A DNA stretch of 64,000 nt, taken from positions 69,706 through 133,705 of the forward strand of contig NZ_JALCZA010000007.1 of assembly GCF_022690765.1 (NCBI RefSeq), given 5' to 3'. Of the stretch, positions 8,095-15,982 are shown piece after piece. Both the position numbers and the translations under genes were made by a program. This DNA is from Anaeromyxobacter oryzisoli. Lineage in GTDB: Bacteria; Myxococcota; Myxococcia; Myxococcales; Anaeromyxobacteraceae. Under the pieces are notes generated by a model. That model was not told the DNA's origin. It did no database searches and was given only the letters and a program-made list of their open reading frames with translations. Every line of letters starts with the position of its first letter. The stretch's first letter is position 1.

Positions 8095-9441
8095 ATGAAG
8101 GTCACGTTGATCTCCCCCGAGTTCCCCTTCTCCGGGCGCGTGCCGATGGTGCCGCCCATCCTTGAGTACCTCGGGGCCCTCACCCTCCGCGAGGATCCGG
8201 AGGTCGAGCTCCAGCTCGTGGACGCGAACCAGACGCGCTTCACGCCCGAAGACGTCCGCGGCGAGCTCGTGGGGCTGAGCGTCTGGACGGCGACCGCGCC
8301 GTGGGTCTACCGGTTCGCCGACGCCTGCCGGGCGCGCGGGCTCCGGGTGGTGCTCGGCGGCATCCACGCGTCGGCGCTCCCGGACGAGGCGGCGCTGCAC
8401 GCCGACGCGGTGGTCGTGGGCGAGGCGGAGTCGGCCTGGGGGGAGGTGCTGCGCGACGCGGCGTCGGGGCGGCTCCGCGCGCGGTACGACGGCGTGCGGC
8501 TGCCGCTCGCCGGGCTGCCGACGCCCATCGACGCGAAGCTCCGCGGGCAATACCACTTCCGCGCCTTCTTCACGATGCGCGGCTGCCCGTACCGGTGCTC
8601 GTTCTGCACCGTGCGCCGGTTCTTCGGCGACGACGTCCGTTACCGGCCGGTGGACGAGGTCGCCGCGGAGGTCGAGGCGCGGGCGGGATCGGTCTGGTTC
8701 AACGGGGACGACAACATCTGGGGCGCCGACCCGGACCGCGCGGTCGCGCTCTTCGACGCCATCGCGGCGGGCAGGCGACGCTCCTGGTACGGCTTCGGCG
8801 ATCTGCGCAGCGTGCAGGGGCCGGAGGGGGAGCGCGTCCTGAAGGCGGCGCGGCGGAGCGGGCTGTACTCGGTCTGGGCGGGCTGGGAGACCGACTCCGC
8901 CGCGACCCTCGCTGGCTTCCGCGCGGAGGGGAAGCAGGGGAAGGACCGCGTCGAGGCGGTGAAGCGCATCCAGGGCGAGGGGATCGAGGTCGTCCTCTTC
9001 ACGATGCTCGGCGCGCGGGAGGACGGGCTCGACGCGTTCCAGCGCACGCTGGAGCTGGCGGACCGGCTCCGCGTGGGGATCCACCCCGTGCTGGCGACGC
9101 CGCTCCCGGGGACGGAGCTGTACGAGGCGTACCGCCCGTACCTCGTCCCCGGCCTCGGCTGGGAGGCCTTCACCGGGGTCCGCGCCGTGTTCGAGCACCC
9201 GGATCCCGCCGCGAACCCGGAGCGGCGCGAGCGCGAGTACCACGAGCTGGTCCGCGAGCTCTTCCGGGCCTCGCGCATCGTCGATCGCCTGCGCGCCATC
9301 CCGCGGGCCGGGTTCCCACGGACGCACCTGCTCTCGCTCATGGCGGCGATCCCGATGAAGGTCGCCCTCGGGAAGGCACGGGCGGAGTGGCAGGCGACGC
9401 ACGCGGCGGCCGCCGCGGAGCCTCCGCCGCCGCGTGCGTGA
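8095..9441 (+). CDS. B12-binding radical SAM protein
   Basis: This 448-aa protein has an N-terminal cobalamin-binding-like Rossmann domain (residues 1-130, beginning MKVTLISPEFPF). The radical SAM cluster motif follows at Cys164-X3-Cys168-X2-Cys171 (RGCPYRCSFCTV). The C-terminal half continues the partial TIM barrel, with ends typical of B12-dependent methyltransferases and related enzymes (HPVLATPLPGTELYE). The 4Fe-4S cluster would cleave S-adenosylmethionine to a 5'-deoxyadenosyl radical; the substrate is unknown. The frame is open further upstream, but ATG 8095 gives the canonical N-terminus of the family. It converges on the LuxE-like gene with only 20 bp between the stops. Confidence 0.8.
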   Translation: MKVTLISPEFPFSGRVPMVPPILEYLGALTLREDPEVELQLVDANQTRFTPEDVRGELVGLSVWTATAPWVYRFADACRARGLRVVLGGIHASALPDEAALHADAVVVGEAESAWGEVLRDAASGRLRARYDGVRLPLAGLPTPIDAKLRGQYHFRAFFTMRGCPYRCSFCTVRRFFGDDVRYRPVDEVAAEVEARAGSVWFNGDDNIWGADPDRAVALFDAIAAGRRRSWYGFGDLRSVQGPEGERVLKAARRSGLYSVWAGWETDSAATLAGFRAEGKQGKDRVEAVKRIQGEGIEVVLFTMLGAREDGLDAFQRTLELADRLRVGIHPVLATPLPGTELYEAYRPYLVPGLGWEAFTGVRAVFEHPDPAANPERREREYHELVRELFRASRIVDRLRAIPRAGFPRTHLLSLMAAIPMKVALGKARAEWQATHAAAAAEPPPPRA

Positions 9442-9461
9442 AGGCGCCCGGGGGCCCCGGC

Positions 9462-10970
9462 TCAGCGGGAGCCGGAGGAGGCCTTCGTCGCGGCCTTCGC
9501 GTCCTGCTCCGACTGCAGCCCCGCCGGGTGGTCCGCCAGCTTCTGCGTCCGGGCCTGCTCCTCGAACCACTCGAGGGGGCGCTCCGTCTGGTCCCGGAAC
9601 GCCGCCAGCGACGCGTCCCGGAGGCTCGCCGCGTCGGCGTCGGCCTGGGAGACCAGGATCTCGTCCACCACCTGCGGGCAGGAGGCGACCGAGCCCGGGC
9701 GCGCCTCGATCTCCTCGCGGACGCTCGGCGCGGCCTTCGGATCCTTGGCCGCGAGCATCTTCAGCTCGATCGAGAAGTTCACGTACCGCTCGAGCATCCG
9801 GAACACGGCCGTGTCGCCCATCGCGCCCATCGGCTTCTCGTCCGGGAGCTTCGAGACCTTGCCGTTCTCCAGCTTGGCCCGGCCCACCATCTCGCAGGCG
9901 CGCCCGCCGTCGGTCGTGTAGCCGAGGTTGTCGGTGAGGACCGCGAGCACGGTCGGGACGTTGGCGAGGTCCCAGTGCGCGAGCAGCCCCACCTCGCCGT
10001 CGGGGAGCGGCCGGAGCGTGGCGACATCCATCGCGAGCACGCGCGACCACGGCGGCACCGGGCGCGTGCGCTGGCGGGGTGGCAGCCCCTTCACCTGCCG
10101 GCGGAGCGCGTCGTCGAAGAGGTTGGTCGCCGTCTCGGCCTCGCCGAGCACGTTCACGCAGTGGGTCGCCGGGACGCCGAGGATCTCCTCGACCATGGCG
10201 TAGTAGTCGTCGCGGGTCACGACGCCGAAGCGGCCGCGGTACCCGCCGCCGTCGCAGACGCGGCTGCCCGGCGGCAGCCTGAAGCGGAGCTTCTTCCTGC
10301 GGCAGGCCTGGAAGAAGTAGACGTAGGCCGACGTCGCGCCGATGAGCGCCACCGGGACGCCGCTCGCCTCTGATTCCCGGAGCGCCTTCAGCAGCCCGCT
10401 CACGTCGACGCCGGTCCGCCCGAGGAGGAACTGGCTGTCCGGCGTCCCGAAGGCGCGCCGCGTCTGGTCCATCCCGATGGCCATCCCCATCGACGGGGCC
10501 AGCTCCGGGCTCGGCGCCAGGATGAGGATCCGGCACCGCTTTTCGGCCTCGAGGTCCGGGAAGAGGTAGGTCCCCGTCATCGCCCGGTTCGCCGCGAAGA
10601 CGAGGCGCTTGCCGTCCTCGTCGCGGAAGATCCGCCCGCGCTGCGTGAGGCTCGTCGTCCCGCCCGTCAGGCAGCCCATGACCGCCTGCTCCAACGGGAA
10701 GGACGCGACGAGGTGGGTCTTGAAGACGTCGTTGTAGACCGTCGGGACGTCCTGCCACCGCTCGACGTCGCCCACGCGGACCTTCTTCGCGTCGCAGAAC
10801 TCGCGGAAGATCGCGTTGGTCTCGTACTGGAGCGCGAACAGGCGCAGGGCGTACGCGTCGAAGTCGAACCGCTCGACCTCGACGCCCGCCTGGATGAAGC
10901 CGAGGACGTCCTCCGTGATCCGGCGGCGCTCCTCGACGGCGCGAGCTGAAGCGGCAGGGGGAAGCGTCAT
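9462..10970 (-). CDS. LuxE-like acyl-protein synthetase
   Basis: This is a roughly 502-aa member of the LuxE acyl-protein synthetase family, a branch of the adenylate-forming superfamily that activates a carboxylate with ATP and passes the acyl group to a protein. Supporting segments are FPLEQAVMGCLTGGTTS (phosphate-binding loop), LIGATSAYVYFFQ, VCDGGGYRGR and a C-terminal YTTDGGRACEMVGRAK. The start is taken at 10970, because AGGAGG lies 8 bases upstream of that ATG; an ATG pair at 10991 lies upstream of this ribosome site and is less likely. No luxC or luxD partner is adjacent, so the acyl donor and acceptor are unknown. The C-terminus is extended and rich in Ala/Ser/Lys. Confidence 0.75.
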   Translation of the reverse strand: MTLPPAASARAVEERRRITEDVLGFIQAGVEVERFDFDAYALRLFALQYETNAIFREFCDAKKVRVGDVERWQDVPTVYNDVFKTHLVASFPLEQAVMGCLTGGTTSLTQRGRIFRDEDGKRLVFAANRAMTGTYLFPDLEAEKRCRILILAPSPELAPSMGMAIGMDQTRRAFGTPDSQFLLGRTGVDVSGLLKALRESEASGVPVALIGATSAYVYFFQACRRKKLRFRLPPGSRVCDGGGYRGRFGVVTRDDYYAMVEEILGVPATHCVNVLGEAETATNLFDDALRRQVKGLPPRQRTRPVPPWSRVLAMDVATLRPLPDGEVGLLAHWDLANVPTVLAVLTDNLGYTTDGGRACEMVGRAKLENGKVSKLPDEKPMGAMGDTAVFRMLERYVNFSIELKMLAAKDPKAAPSVREEIEARPGSVASCPQVVDEILVSQADADAASLRDASLAAFRDQTERPLEWFEEQARTQKLADHPAGLQSEQDAKAATKASSGSR

Positions 10971-11024
10971 CTGGATGTCCTCCTTCATCACCGCGACCGG
11001 GGGCGGGGGCGAGGTGCGGATCTC

Positions 11025-11052
11025 CGTATCACCCTGCGTCCGCGGCGGTCAA
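11025..11052 (-). promoter_or_regulatory. Possible sigma-70-type promoter for the LuxE-like gene
   Basis: Read on the minus strand, TTGACC and GATACG are separated by 16 bases. The first matches the -35 consensus in five of six positions; the -10 is weak, at three of six. Transcription would begin near 11018, leaving a leader of about 48 bases before the start at 10970. Confidence 0.3.
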
Positions 11053-11206
11053 ATTGGCCTGGAATTGCGCGAGCCTGCGAGGCGAGCACCTGCACGGTCC
11101 GCGGGCAGGCGAAGACGGCGCGAGCCGCTCGACGCGAACGAGCGTTCACGGTGAAGCCGCCGACTCGATCGGCGCGATCGCGGAGGCGAGAGAGAGGGCG
11201 ACGGGA

Positions 11207-11557
11207 TCACCCGTAGACCAGCGCCACCTGCCACGCCGTCCCCGCCGCGAAGACGACCCCAAGCAGCGCGTGCTTGATCTTGAGGAGCCGGATCCGGTCG
11301 CGCTCGACGTCGCCGGTCCAGCCGAACGCCTTCCAGGAGAGCATCCGGAAGACGCCGGTCAGGGCGATGGTGGCGAGGCTCGCCCACGTGAGGAGGAGGA
11401 ACTTCCGCTCCAGCCCCGGGACGAGCGCACCGGCGAGGAGCCACTCGGGCTTTCGCGCCTCGGCGTGCAGCACGGTGAGCAGGACCAGCGTCCCGATCCA
11501 GGTGCCGGTGGCCACGTCATGAAGGAAGGCATTGAAGATGGTGAGCTTGTCCCTCAT
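11207..11557 (-). CDS. Small CopD-like integral membrane protein
   Basis: This protein of about 116 aa has four predicted membrane helices. Helix 1 carries a histidine (FNAFLHDVATGTWIG) and helix 4 follows the segment KIKHALLGVVF. The pattern of a His in the first helix, a Gly-rich turn and K-x-KHALL before the last helix resembles CopD/DUF2269-type membrane proteins. Those are sometimes linked to copper or heme handling. Start ATG 11557 (MRDKLTIF) is preferred to an upstream ATG at 11575 because it leaves a normal N-terminus. It has no clear operon partner, with about 235 bp of non-coding DNA on its 3' side before the LuxE-like gene. The functional assignment is tentative. Confidence 0.45.
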   Translation of the reverse strand: MRDKLTIFNAFLHDVATGTWIGTLVLLTVLHAEARKPEWLLAGALVPGLERKFLLLTWASLATIALTGVFRMLSWKAFGWTGDVERDRIRLLKIKHALLGVVFAAGTAWQVALVYG

Positions 11558-11683
11558 CGGGGTGCACGGTAGCACGCCCCTCGACGTTGACGGACGCGCA
11601 GCTATTCACGCGGCGTGCCGAGGGGTGCGCGATTTGACGCAGGCTGCGGCAAAACGCCCAAGGCGCCAAGCCTCAACGCGAGA

Positions 11684-11697
11684 ACCTCGATCGAGGT
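11684..11697. promoter_or_regulatory. 14-bp perfect palindrome, operator candidate
   Basis: ACCTCGATCGAGGT is perfectly self-complementary and lies about 105 bp upstream of the signal-peptide start of the PKD/TSP3 protein. This is a plausible dimeric regulator site for the first cytochrome locus. No second copy was noticed in the window. Confidence 0.3.
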
Positions 11698-11737
11698 ACA
11701 TCAGCGAAAACGAGTAATTCCGTGAGGATGTACCCGG

Positions 11738-11774
11738 TGCCGCAACTGAAATGTCACAGTTCACGGGTGCGGCA
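11738..11774 (+). other. Leader hairpin upstream of PKD/TSP3 gene
   Basis: The outer arms TGCCGCA (11738-11744) and TGCGGCA (11768-11774) enclose an inner pair AACTG/CAGTT (11744-11761). The structure ends at the first possible ATG (11774), which is one reason to prefer the downstream start at 11804. It could act in translation control; that role is inferred. Confidence 0.35.
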
Positions 11775-11803
11775 TGGTGTCGCAGTTGCAGGCGGCCACG
11801 GAT

Positions 11804-14800
11804 ATGAAGACCAGGGCCGCTCTGGCGACACCTCTGGCGTTGGCGTCGGCGTTCGCGCTCCTCCCTGCCCGGACCGCGGCGATGGGGCTGAGCTGGGGGG
11901 GGACCCCGCCGACCGTCAGCCCGCCGTCGGTGACCTCGCCCGTCGCGGCGAACGGCGCCGCGACGATCAGCTGCGCGGCGCAGGACTCGAGCCTCGTCAC
12001 CGGCCTCTCGGTCACGGTGAGCGGCGGGGCGCTCGACGGCGGCGGCACGACCGAGGCGCTGTCGATCGCCCCGGCCGGCGCGGTCACCGGGACGGCGACC
12101 TGGGTCGCCCCCGCGGCGGGACCGGCGACGATCACGTGCTCAGCGACGAACTCGAGCAACCTGTCTGCCTCGTCGTCGCTCGCGGTGACCGTCGCGGCGC
12201 CCACGCCCTCGGTCGTGATCGACGCGCTGACCGGTCCCACCGCGCCGGTGCTGGTCGGCGCCGCGGTGCCCCTCCAGGCCTCCGCCCACGATCCGTCCGG
12301 CGGGACCCTGAGCTACGCGTGGTCCGCCTCGGCGGGGACGATCCAGTCCTCCGGGGCGTCGGCCACCCTGACCGCACCGCAGGCGGCGGGGACCGTCACC
12401 GTGACCCTCACGGTGAGCAGCACGAGCGGGAGCGCCGCCGCGACGGGCACCTCGAGCTTCTCCGTCATCCTGGCCGCGAGCCAGGGGACGCTCGGCGACG
12501 CGCTCCTCGGGCCTCACCGGCTGGCGCGCGGGCCGGAGGGCTACCTCTATGTCGTGGACGGGCAGGGCGGGCTCCACGTCCTGACGGCGAAGGGCGAGCC
12601 CATGGGGACGGTGCCGCTCCCGGACCGCGCCCTCGCGGTCGCCGCGACGGCGGGCACGGCGTTCGTGTCCACGGTCGGCGGGAAGATCCTGCGCGTCGAT
12701 CCCGTGGCGGCGCGGGTCGTCGGGGCGCTGGACGTCGGCTATGCGCTCGGGCCCATGGGGCTCGCCTTCGACCCGACGACCCAGCTGCTCTGGCTCGCCG
12801 AGCGGGACGCGGGGCAGCTCCGGGCGATCCGGCTCGACGGGACGACCGTGATGGTGGCGAACCGCGCGGGCGGGACCCCGCTCGCCGGCGTGAGCGACGT
12901 CGCGATCGACGCGGCTTCCGGCCTGGTCTGGGTCGCGCTCGACTACAACCCCGGCGGCGCGATGGCGCACGCGTTCAAGCTGAGCGACGCCAGCTACGCG
13001 AGATCCATCCTCGGCGGCGGGACGGCGGCGAACCAGGTCACGCGGGCGGGCGGCATCGCGGTGGACGCGACGGGCCGGGTCCTCGTCTCCGACGTGTACG
13101 CGGGGAACGTGCAGGTGACGAGCGGCGCGGGCGTCTATCTCGGCGCCCTCGGCAGCTTCGGCGCCGGCCCGGGGGAGCTGCGCCAGCCGGCCGGAGTGCT
13201 CGCGCTCCCGACCGGCGACGTCCTCGTCGCCAACTCCGACGACGGCAGGCTGGAGCGGTACGGGACGGGCGCGTCGCTCCCGGCCTGCCTGGCCGACGGA
13301 TGGGTCGACTCAGACTGCGACGGGATGCCGGACGCGTGGGAGCTGGCGTACGGCCTGAACCCGTACTGGGCGGGGGACGCGCTCCTCGACCACGACGGCG
13401 ACGGGCTCACGAACCTCCAGGAGTTCCAGGCGCACACGAACCCGCGGCTCGCGGACACGGACGGCGACGGGTACCCGGACGGTTGGGAGCTCGCGAACGG
13501 GTTCGACCCGACCAATTCCAACGACCATCGCCCGGTGGTGAGCGTGTCGGGTCCGAGCGAGGTGAACCCGGGCTTCGTCCGCCTGTCGGCGGTGGCGTCC
13601 GGGACCGGGACCTGCGGGGTCGCCTGGAAGCAGGTGAGCGGCCCGAAGCTCGCGCTCGGGATCTCGAACGGCTCGGCCACGTTCGTCGCGCGCCAGGCCG
13701 CGACGTACGCGTTCCAGGCGGTGGCGACGTGCTCCGGGATCGCGAGCGCGCCGGCGCGCCTCGCGGTGGTGGTGCGGGACGTGCCGCCGGTCGCCGAGCC
13801 GGGGCGGATCCAGGTGCTGCGGCCGGGCGGTCGGATCGGGCTCGACGCGCGCTGGTCGAGCGACGCGAACGGCGGCGCGCTGACCTTCCTGTGGGACCAG
13901 ACGCTCGGGACCCCGGTGCTCGCCTCGCAGCCGGGCGGCTTCGTGACGGCGCCGGAGCGCGGGGTGGGACTGTACGGCTTCCAGGTGACGGTCACCGATC
14001 CCGCGGGCAACGCGTCCGCGGCGGAGGTCCCGGTGCTGGTGACCGGCGGCCCGGCGCCGACGGCGATCGCGGTGGCGATCCCGGCGGAGGGAGAGGTGGG
14101 GAGCACGGTCGCGCTCGACGCGAGTGCGAGCTTCTTCGGGACGGTCGTCCGGTGGAGCCAGGTGTCCGGGCCGGTGGCGGAGCTCGGCGGCGCCGACACG
14201 CCGGTGGCGTGGTTCGTCCCCTCGGCCGCGGGCCGGTACGTCTTCGAGGTCCAGGTGGCGAACGACGAGCTCCGGTCGCCCCCGGCGCGGGTCGAGGTGT
14301 TCGTGGCGGAGGCGGGGCAGGGGCTGCCGACGGTCACGGCAGCCGCGTCGTCGGTGGTCGGGGTGGGGACGCCGGTCTCGCTGGAGGCGACGGCGAGCGG
14401 CGGGGCCGTCGAGTACGCCTGGAAGCAGGTCGCGGGCCAGGCGGCGGGGCTGAACGACGCGGACCGGGCGACGGCAACGGCGGTGGCGTTCGCGCCGGGG
14501 TTCTACGTGTTCGAGGTCTCGGTGAAGGAGGGGGCGGCGGAGAGCCGACCGGCGCGGGTGGCCTTCGAGGCGCGCACGGCGGGCCACGCGATCCCGCGGG
14601 CGCGGGCGACGAGCCCGACGCCGGCGCCGGCGATGGTGGGGCAGCTCGTGCTGCTCGACGGGCGCGGGAGCGTGGGGGCGAGCCGCTACCGGTGGACCCA
14701 GGTCGCGGGGCCGTGGGTGGTGCTGCAGGCGCCGGCGGAAGCGGTGACGGCGTTCCGGCCGCACGCCCCGGGCCGGTACGCGTTCGAGCTCGAGGTGGAC

Positions 14801-14866
14801 GACGGGACGGCGCGCAGCGCGCCGGCGCGCGTCGAGGTCGTCGTCACGAAGGGTGAGGTGAAGTGA
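11804..14866 (+). CDS. Exported PKD/thrombospondin-3 repeat protein
   Basis: This roughly 1,020-aa secreted or surface protein has a signal peptide at its start (MKTRAALATPLALASAFALLPARTAA). Two Ig/PKD-like domains follow (about 30-220). A beta-propeller-like section (about 220-490) has NHL-type blades such as GGIAVDATGRVLVSDVYAGNV. Thrombospondin type-3 calcium repeats come next (about 500-570; DSDCDGMPDAWE, DHDGDGLTNLQEF, DTDGDGYPDGWE). The C-terminus holds several PKD/Ig domains built on 'WxQVSGPxxxL' and 'APGRYAFEL'. Such proteins bind calcium and mediate surface contacts or scaffolding. It overlaps the 5-heme cytochrome by one base (TGATG), which suggests it displays or organises these cytochromes. 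An upstream ATG at 11774 is possible. Confidence 0.7.
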   Translation: MKTRAALATPLALASAFALLPARTAAMGLSWGGTPPTVSPPSVTSPVAANGAATISCAAQDSSLVTGLSVTVSGGALDGGGTTEALSIAPAGAVTGTATWVAPAAGPATITCSATNSSNLSASSSLAVTVAAPTPSVVIDALTGPTAPVLVGAAVPLQASAHDPSGGTLSYAWSASAGTIQSSGASATLTAPQAAGTVTVTLTVSSTSGSAAATGTSSFSVILAASQGTLGDALLGPHRLARGPEGYLYVVDGQGGLHVLTAKGEPMGTVPLPDRALAVAATAGTAFVSTVGGKILRVDPVAARVVGALDVGYALGPMGLAFDPTTQLLWLAERDAGQLRAIRLDGTTVMVANRAGGTPLAGVSDVAIDAASGLVWVALDYNPGGAMAHAFKLSDASYARSILGGGTAANQVTRAGGIAVDATGRVLVSDVYAGNVQVTSGAGVYLGALGSFGAGPGELRQPAGVLALPTGDVLVANSDDGRLERYGTGASLPACLADGWVDSDCDGMPDAWELAYGLNPYWAGDALLDHDGDGLTNLQEFQAHTNPRLADTDGDGYPDGWELANGFDPTNSNDHRPVVSVSGPSEVNPGFVRLSAVASGTGTCGVAWKQVSGPKLALGISNGSATFVARQAATYAFQAVATCSGIASAPARLAVVVRDVPPVAEPGRIQVLRPGGRIGLDARWSSDANGGALTFLWDQTLGTPVLASQPGGFVTAPERGVGLYGFQVTVTDPAGNASAAEVPVLVTGGPAPTAIAVAIPAEGEVGSTVALDASASFFGTVVRWSQVSGPVAELGGADTPVAWFVPSAAGRYVFEVQVANDELRSPPARVEVFVAEAGQGLPTVTAAASSVVGVGTPVSLEATASGGAVEYAWKQVAGQAAGLNDADRATATAVAFAPGFYVFEVSVKEGAAESRPARVAFEARTAGHAIPRARATSPTPAPAMVGQLVLLDGRGSVGASRYRWTQVAGPWVVLQAPAEAVTAFRPHAPGRYAFELEVDDGTARSAPARVEVVVTKGEVK

Positions 14867-15951
14867 TGCGCGCGCTCCGACTTTTCGCGGCCCTCGTCGC
14901 GCTAGCGGGCCCGCTCGTCGCACGGGCGACGGACGCGCCGCACGCGGCGTCCGTGATCCAGAACTCGACCGGCTGCGAGGACTGCCACATGCTGCACTTC
15001 GCGGTCGGGCCCACCTTGACGAAGCAGGCGGACAACTTCACCGTCTGCACGAGCTGCCACAACAACCTGGCCGCGAGCTTCACCTTCGGCGGCAAGTGGT
15101 ACTCGTCCGACCAGGGGACGCCCGGGGCCGGCGGCCACTCGCACCACTGGAACACGAGCACGACGAACGCCACGTACGGCGCCACGCCGCCGACGAGCAG
15201 CGCGCTCTCGAGCTACACGCCGGGCAACGTCCTCCAGTGCTCCACCTGCCACGATCCGCACCCGGCGAGCGCCGCCAACGCGCCGGCGAACGTGCACGTC
15301 TCGGTGGCGACGGGCACCGCGCTCGCGCAGAGCGGCGGCGCCACCTCCGGCGCGACGATGACGCTCGCGGTGGGGGCGACGCCCGTCCCGAACGGCTACC
15401 GGATCCAGATCGGCCCGGCGGCGAACCAGTTCCAGGTGTCGCACAACGCCCGGTACCAGAGCACGACCTCGGTGACCTGGACCTCGACCTACACCATCAC
15501 CGCGGCCAACACGGCAATCCCGCTCTCGGCGGCGGGGGACGACCCGGCGCTCAGCGTGACCTTCAGCACGATGCCGACCGCGACCGGCGGCTACTGGGAC
15601 TTCTACGTGTCCTATCCCTTCCTGCGGATGGCGGCCGGCGAGGGCGAACTCTGCGTGAGCTGCCATGCGGCCCGGAACCAGACGCACACGGACGTCGAGT
15701 CCTCCACGACGTACGGCTGGGGATCCGGCAAGCCCTTCAGCCACCCGGTGGGCGAGGCGCCCAACGCGAACGGGGGAGGGTACGACCTCTCGACGCCGCT
15801 CGACGTGAACGGCGCGGTCCAGGGGGCGGCGGGGAAGGACGCGAACGCGACGAACGATCTCCTCCTGTCGCCGACCGGCAAGGTCACGTGCGTGAGCTGC
15901 CACGCGGCCCACAACGCGGACTCGAACTCGCAGACGGTGGATGCGCGCTGA
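14866..15951 (+). CDS. Five-heme c-type cytochrome
   Basis: The 361-aa exported protein has a signal peptide (MRALRLFAALVALAGPLVARA) and five CXXCH heme c sites: CEDCH (residue 37), CTSCH, CSTCH, CVSCH and CVSCH. Between hemes 3 and 4 lies a heme-free stretch of about 130 residues rich in Thr/Ser/Ala that looks like a beta-sandwich insertion. The arrangement is three hemes, beta domain, two hemes, which suits an extracytoplasmic electron carrier with a binding module. The ATG at 14866 shares its A with the upstream TGA; a GTG one codon earlier is less likely. It is followed by the giant 14-heme protein. Confidence 0.85.
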   Translation: MRALRLFAALVALAGPLVARATDAPHAASVIQNSTGCEDCHMLHFAVGPTLTKQADNFTVCTSCHNNLAASFTFGGKWYSSDQGTPGAGGHSHHWNTSTTNATYGATPPTSSALSSYTPGNVLQCSTCHDPHPASAANAPANVHVSVATGTALAQSGGATSGATMTLAVGATPVPNGYRIQIGPAANQFQVSHNARYQSTTSVTWTSTYTITAANTAIPLSAAGDDPALSVTFSTMPTATGGYWDFYVSYPFLRMAAGEGELCVSCHAARNQTHTDVESSTTYGWGSGKPFSHPVGEAPNANGGGYDLSTPLDVNGAVQGAAGKDANATNDLLLSPTGKVTCVSCHAAHNADSNSQTVDAR

Positions 15952-15982
15952 CGCGGGCCCACGGACCAGGACGAGCGGAACC

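Noticed and set aside
11640-11700. GEMM-type riboswitch upstream of the PKD/TSP3 gene (GGCAAAACGCC...CCAAGCC)
   Set aside because: The spacing between the CAAA and GC(A)AAGC elements is too short and the second domain is missing.
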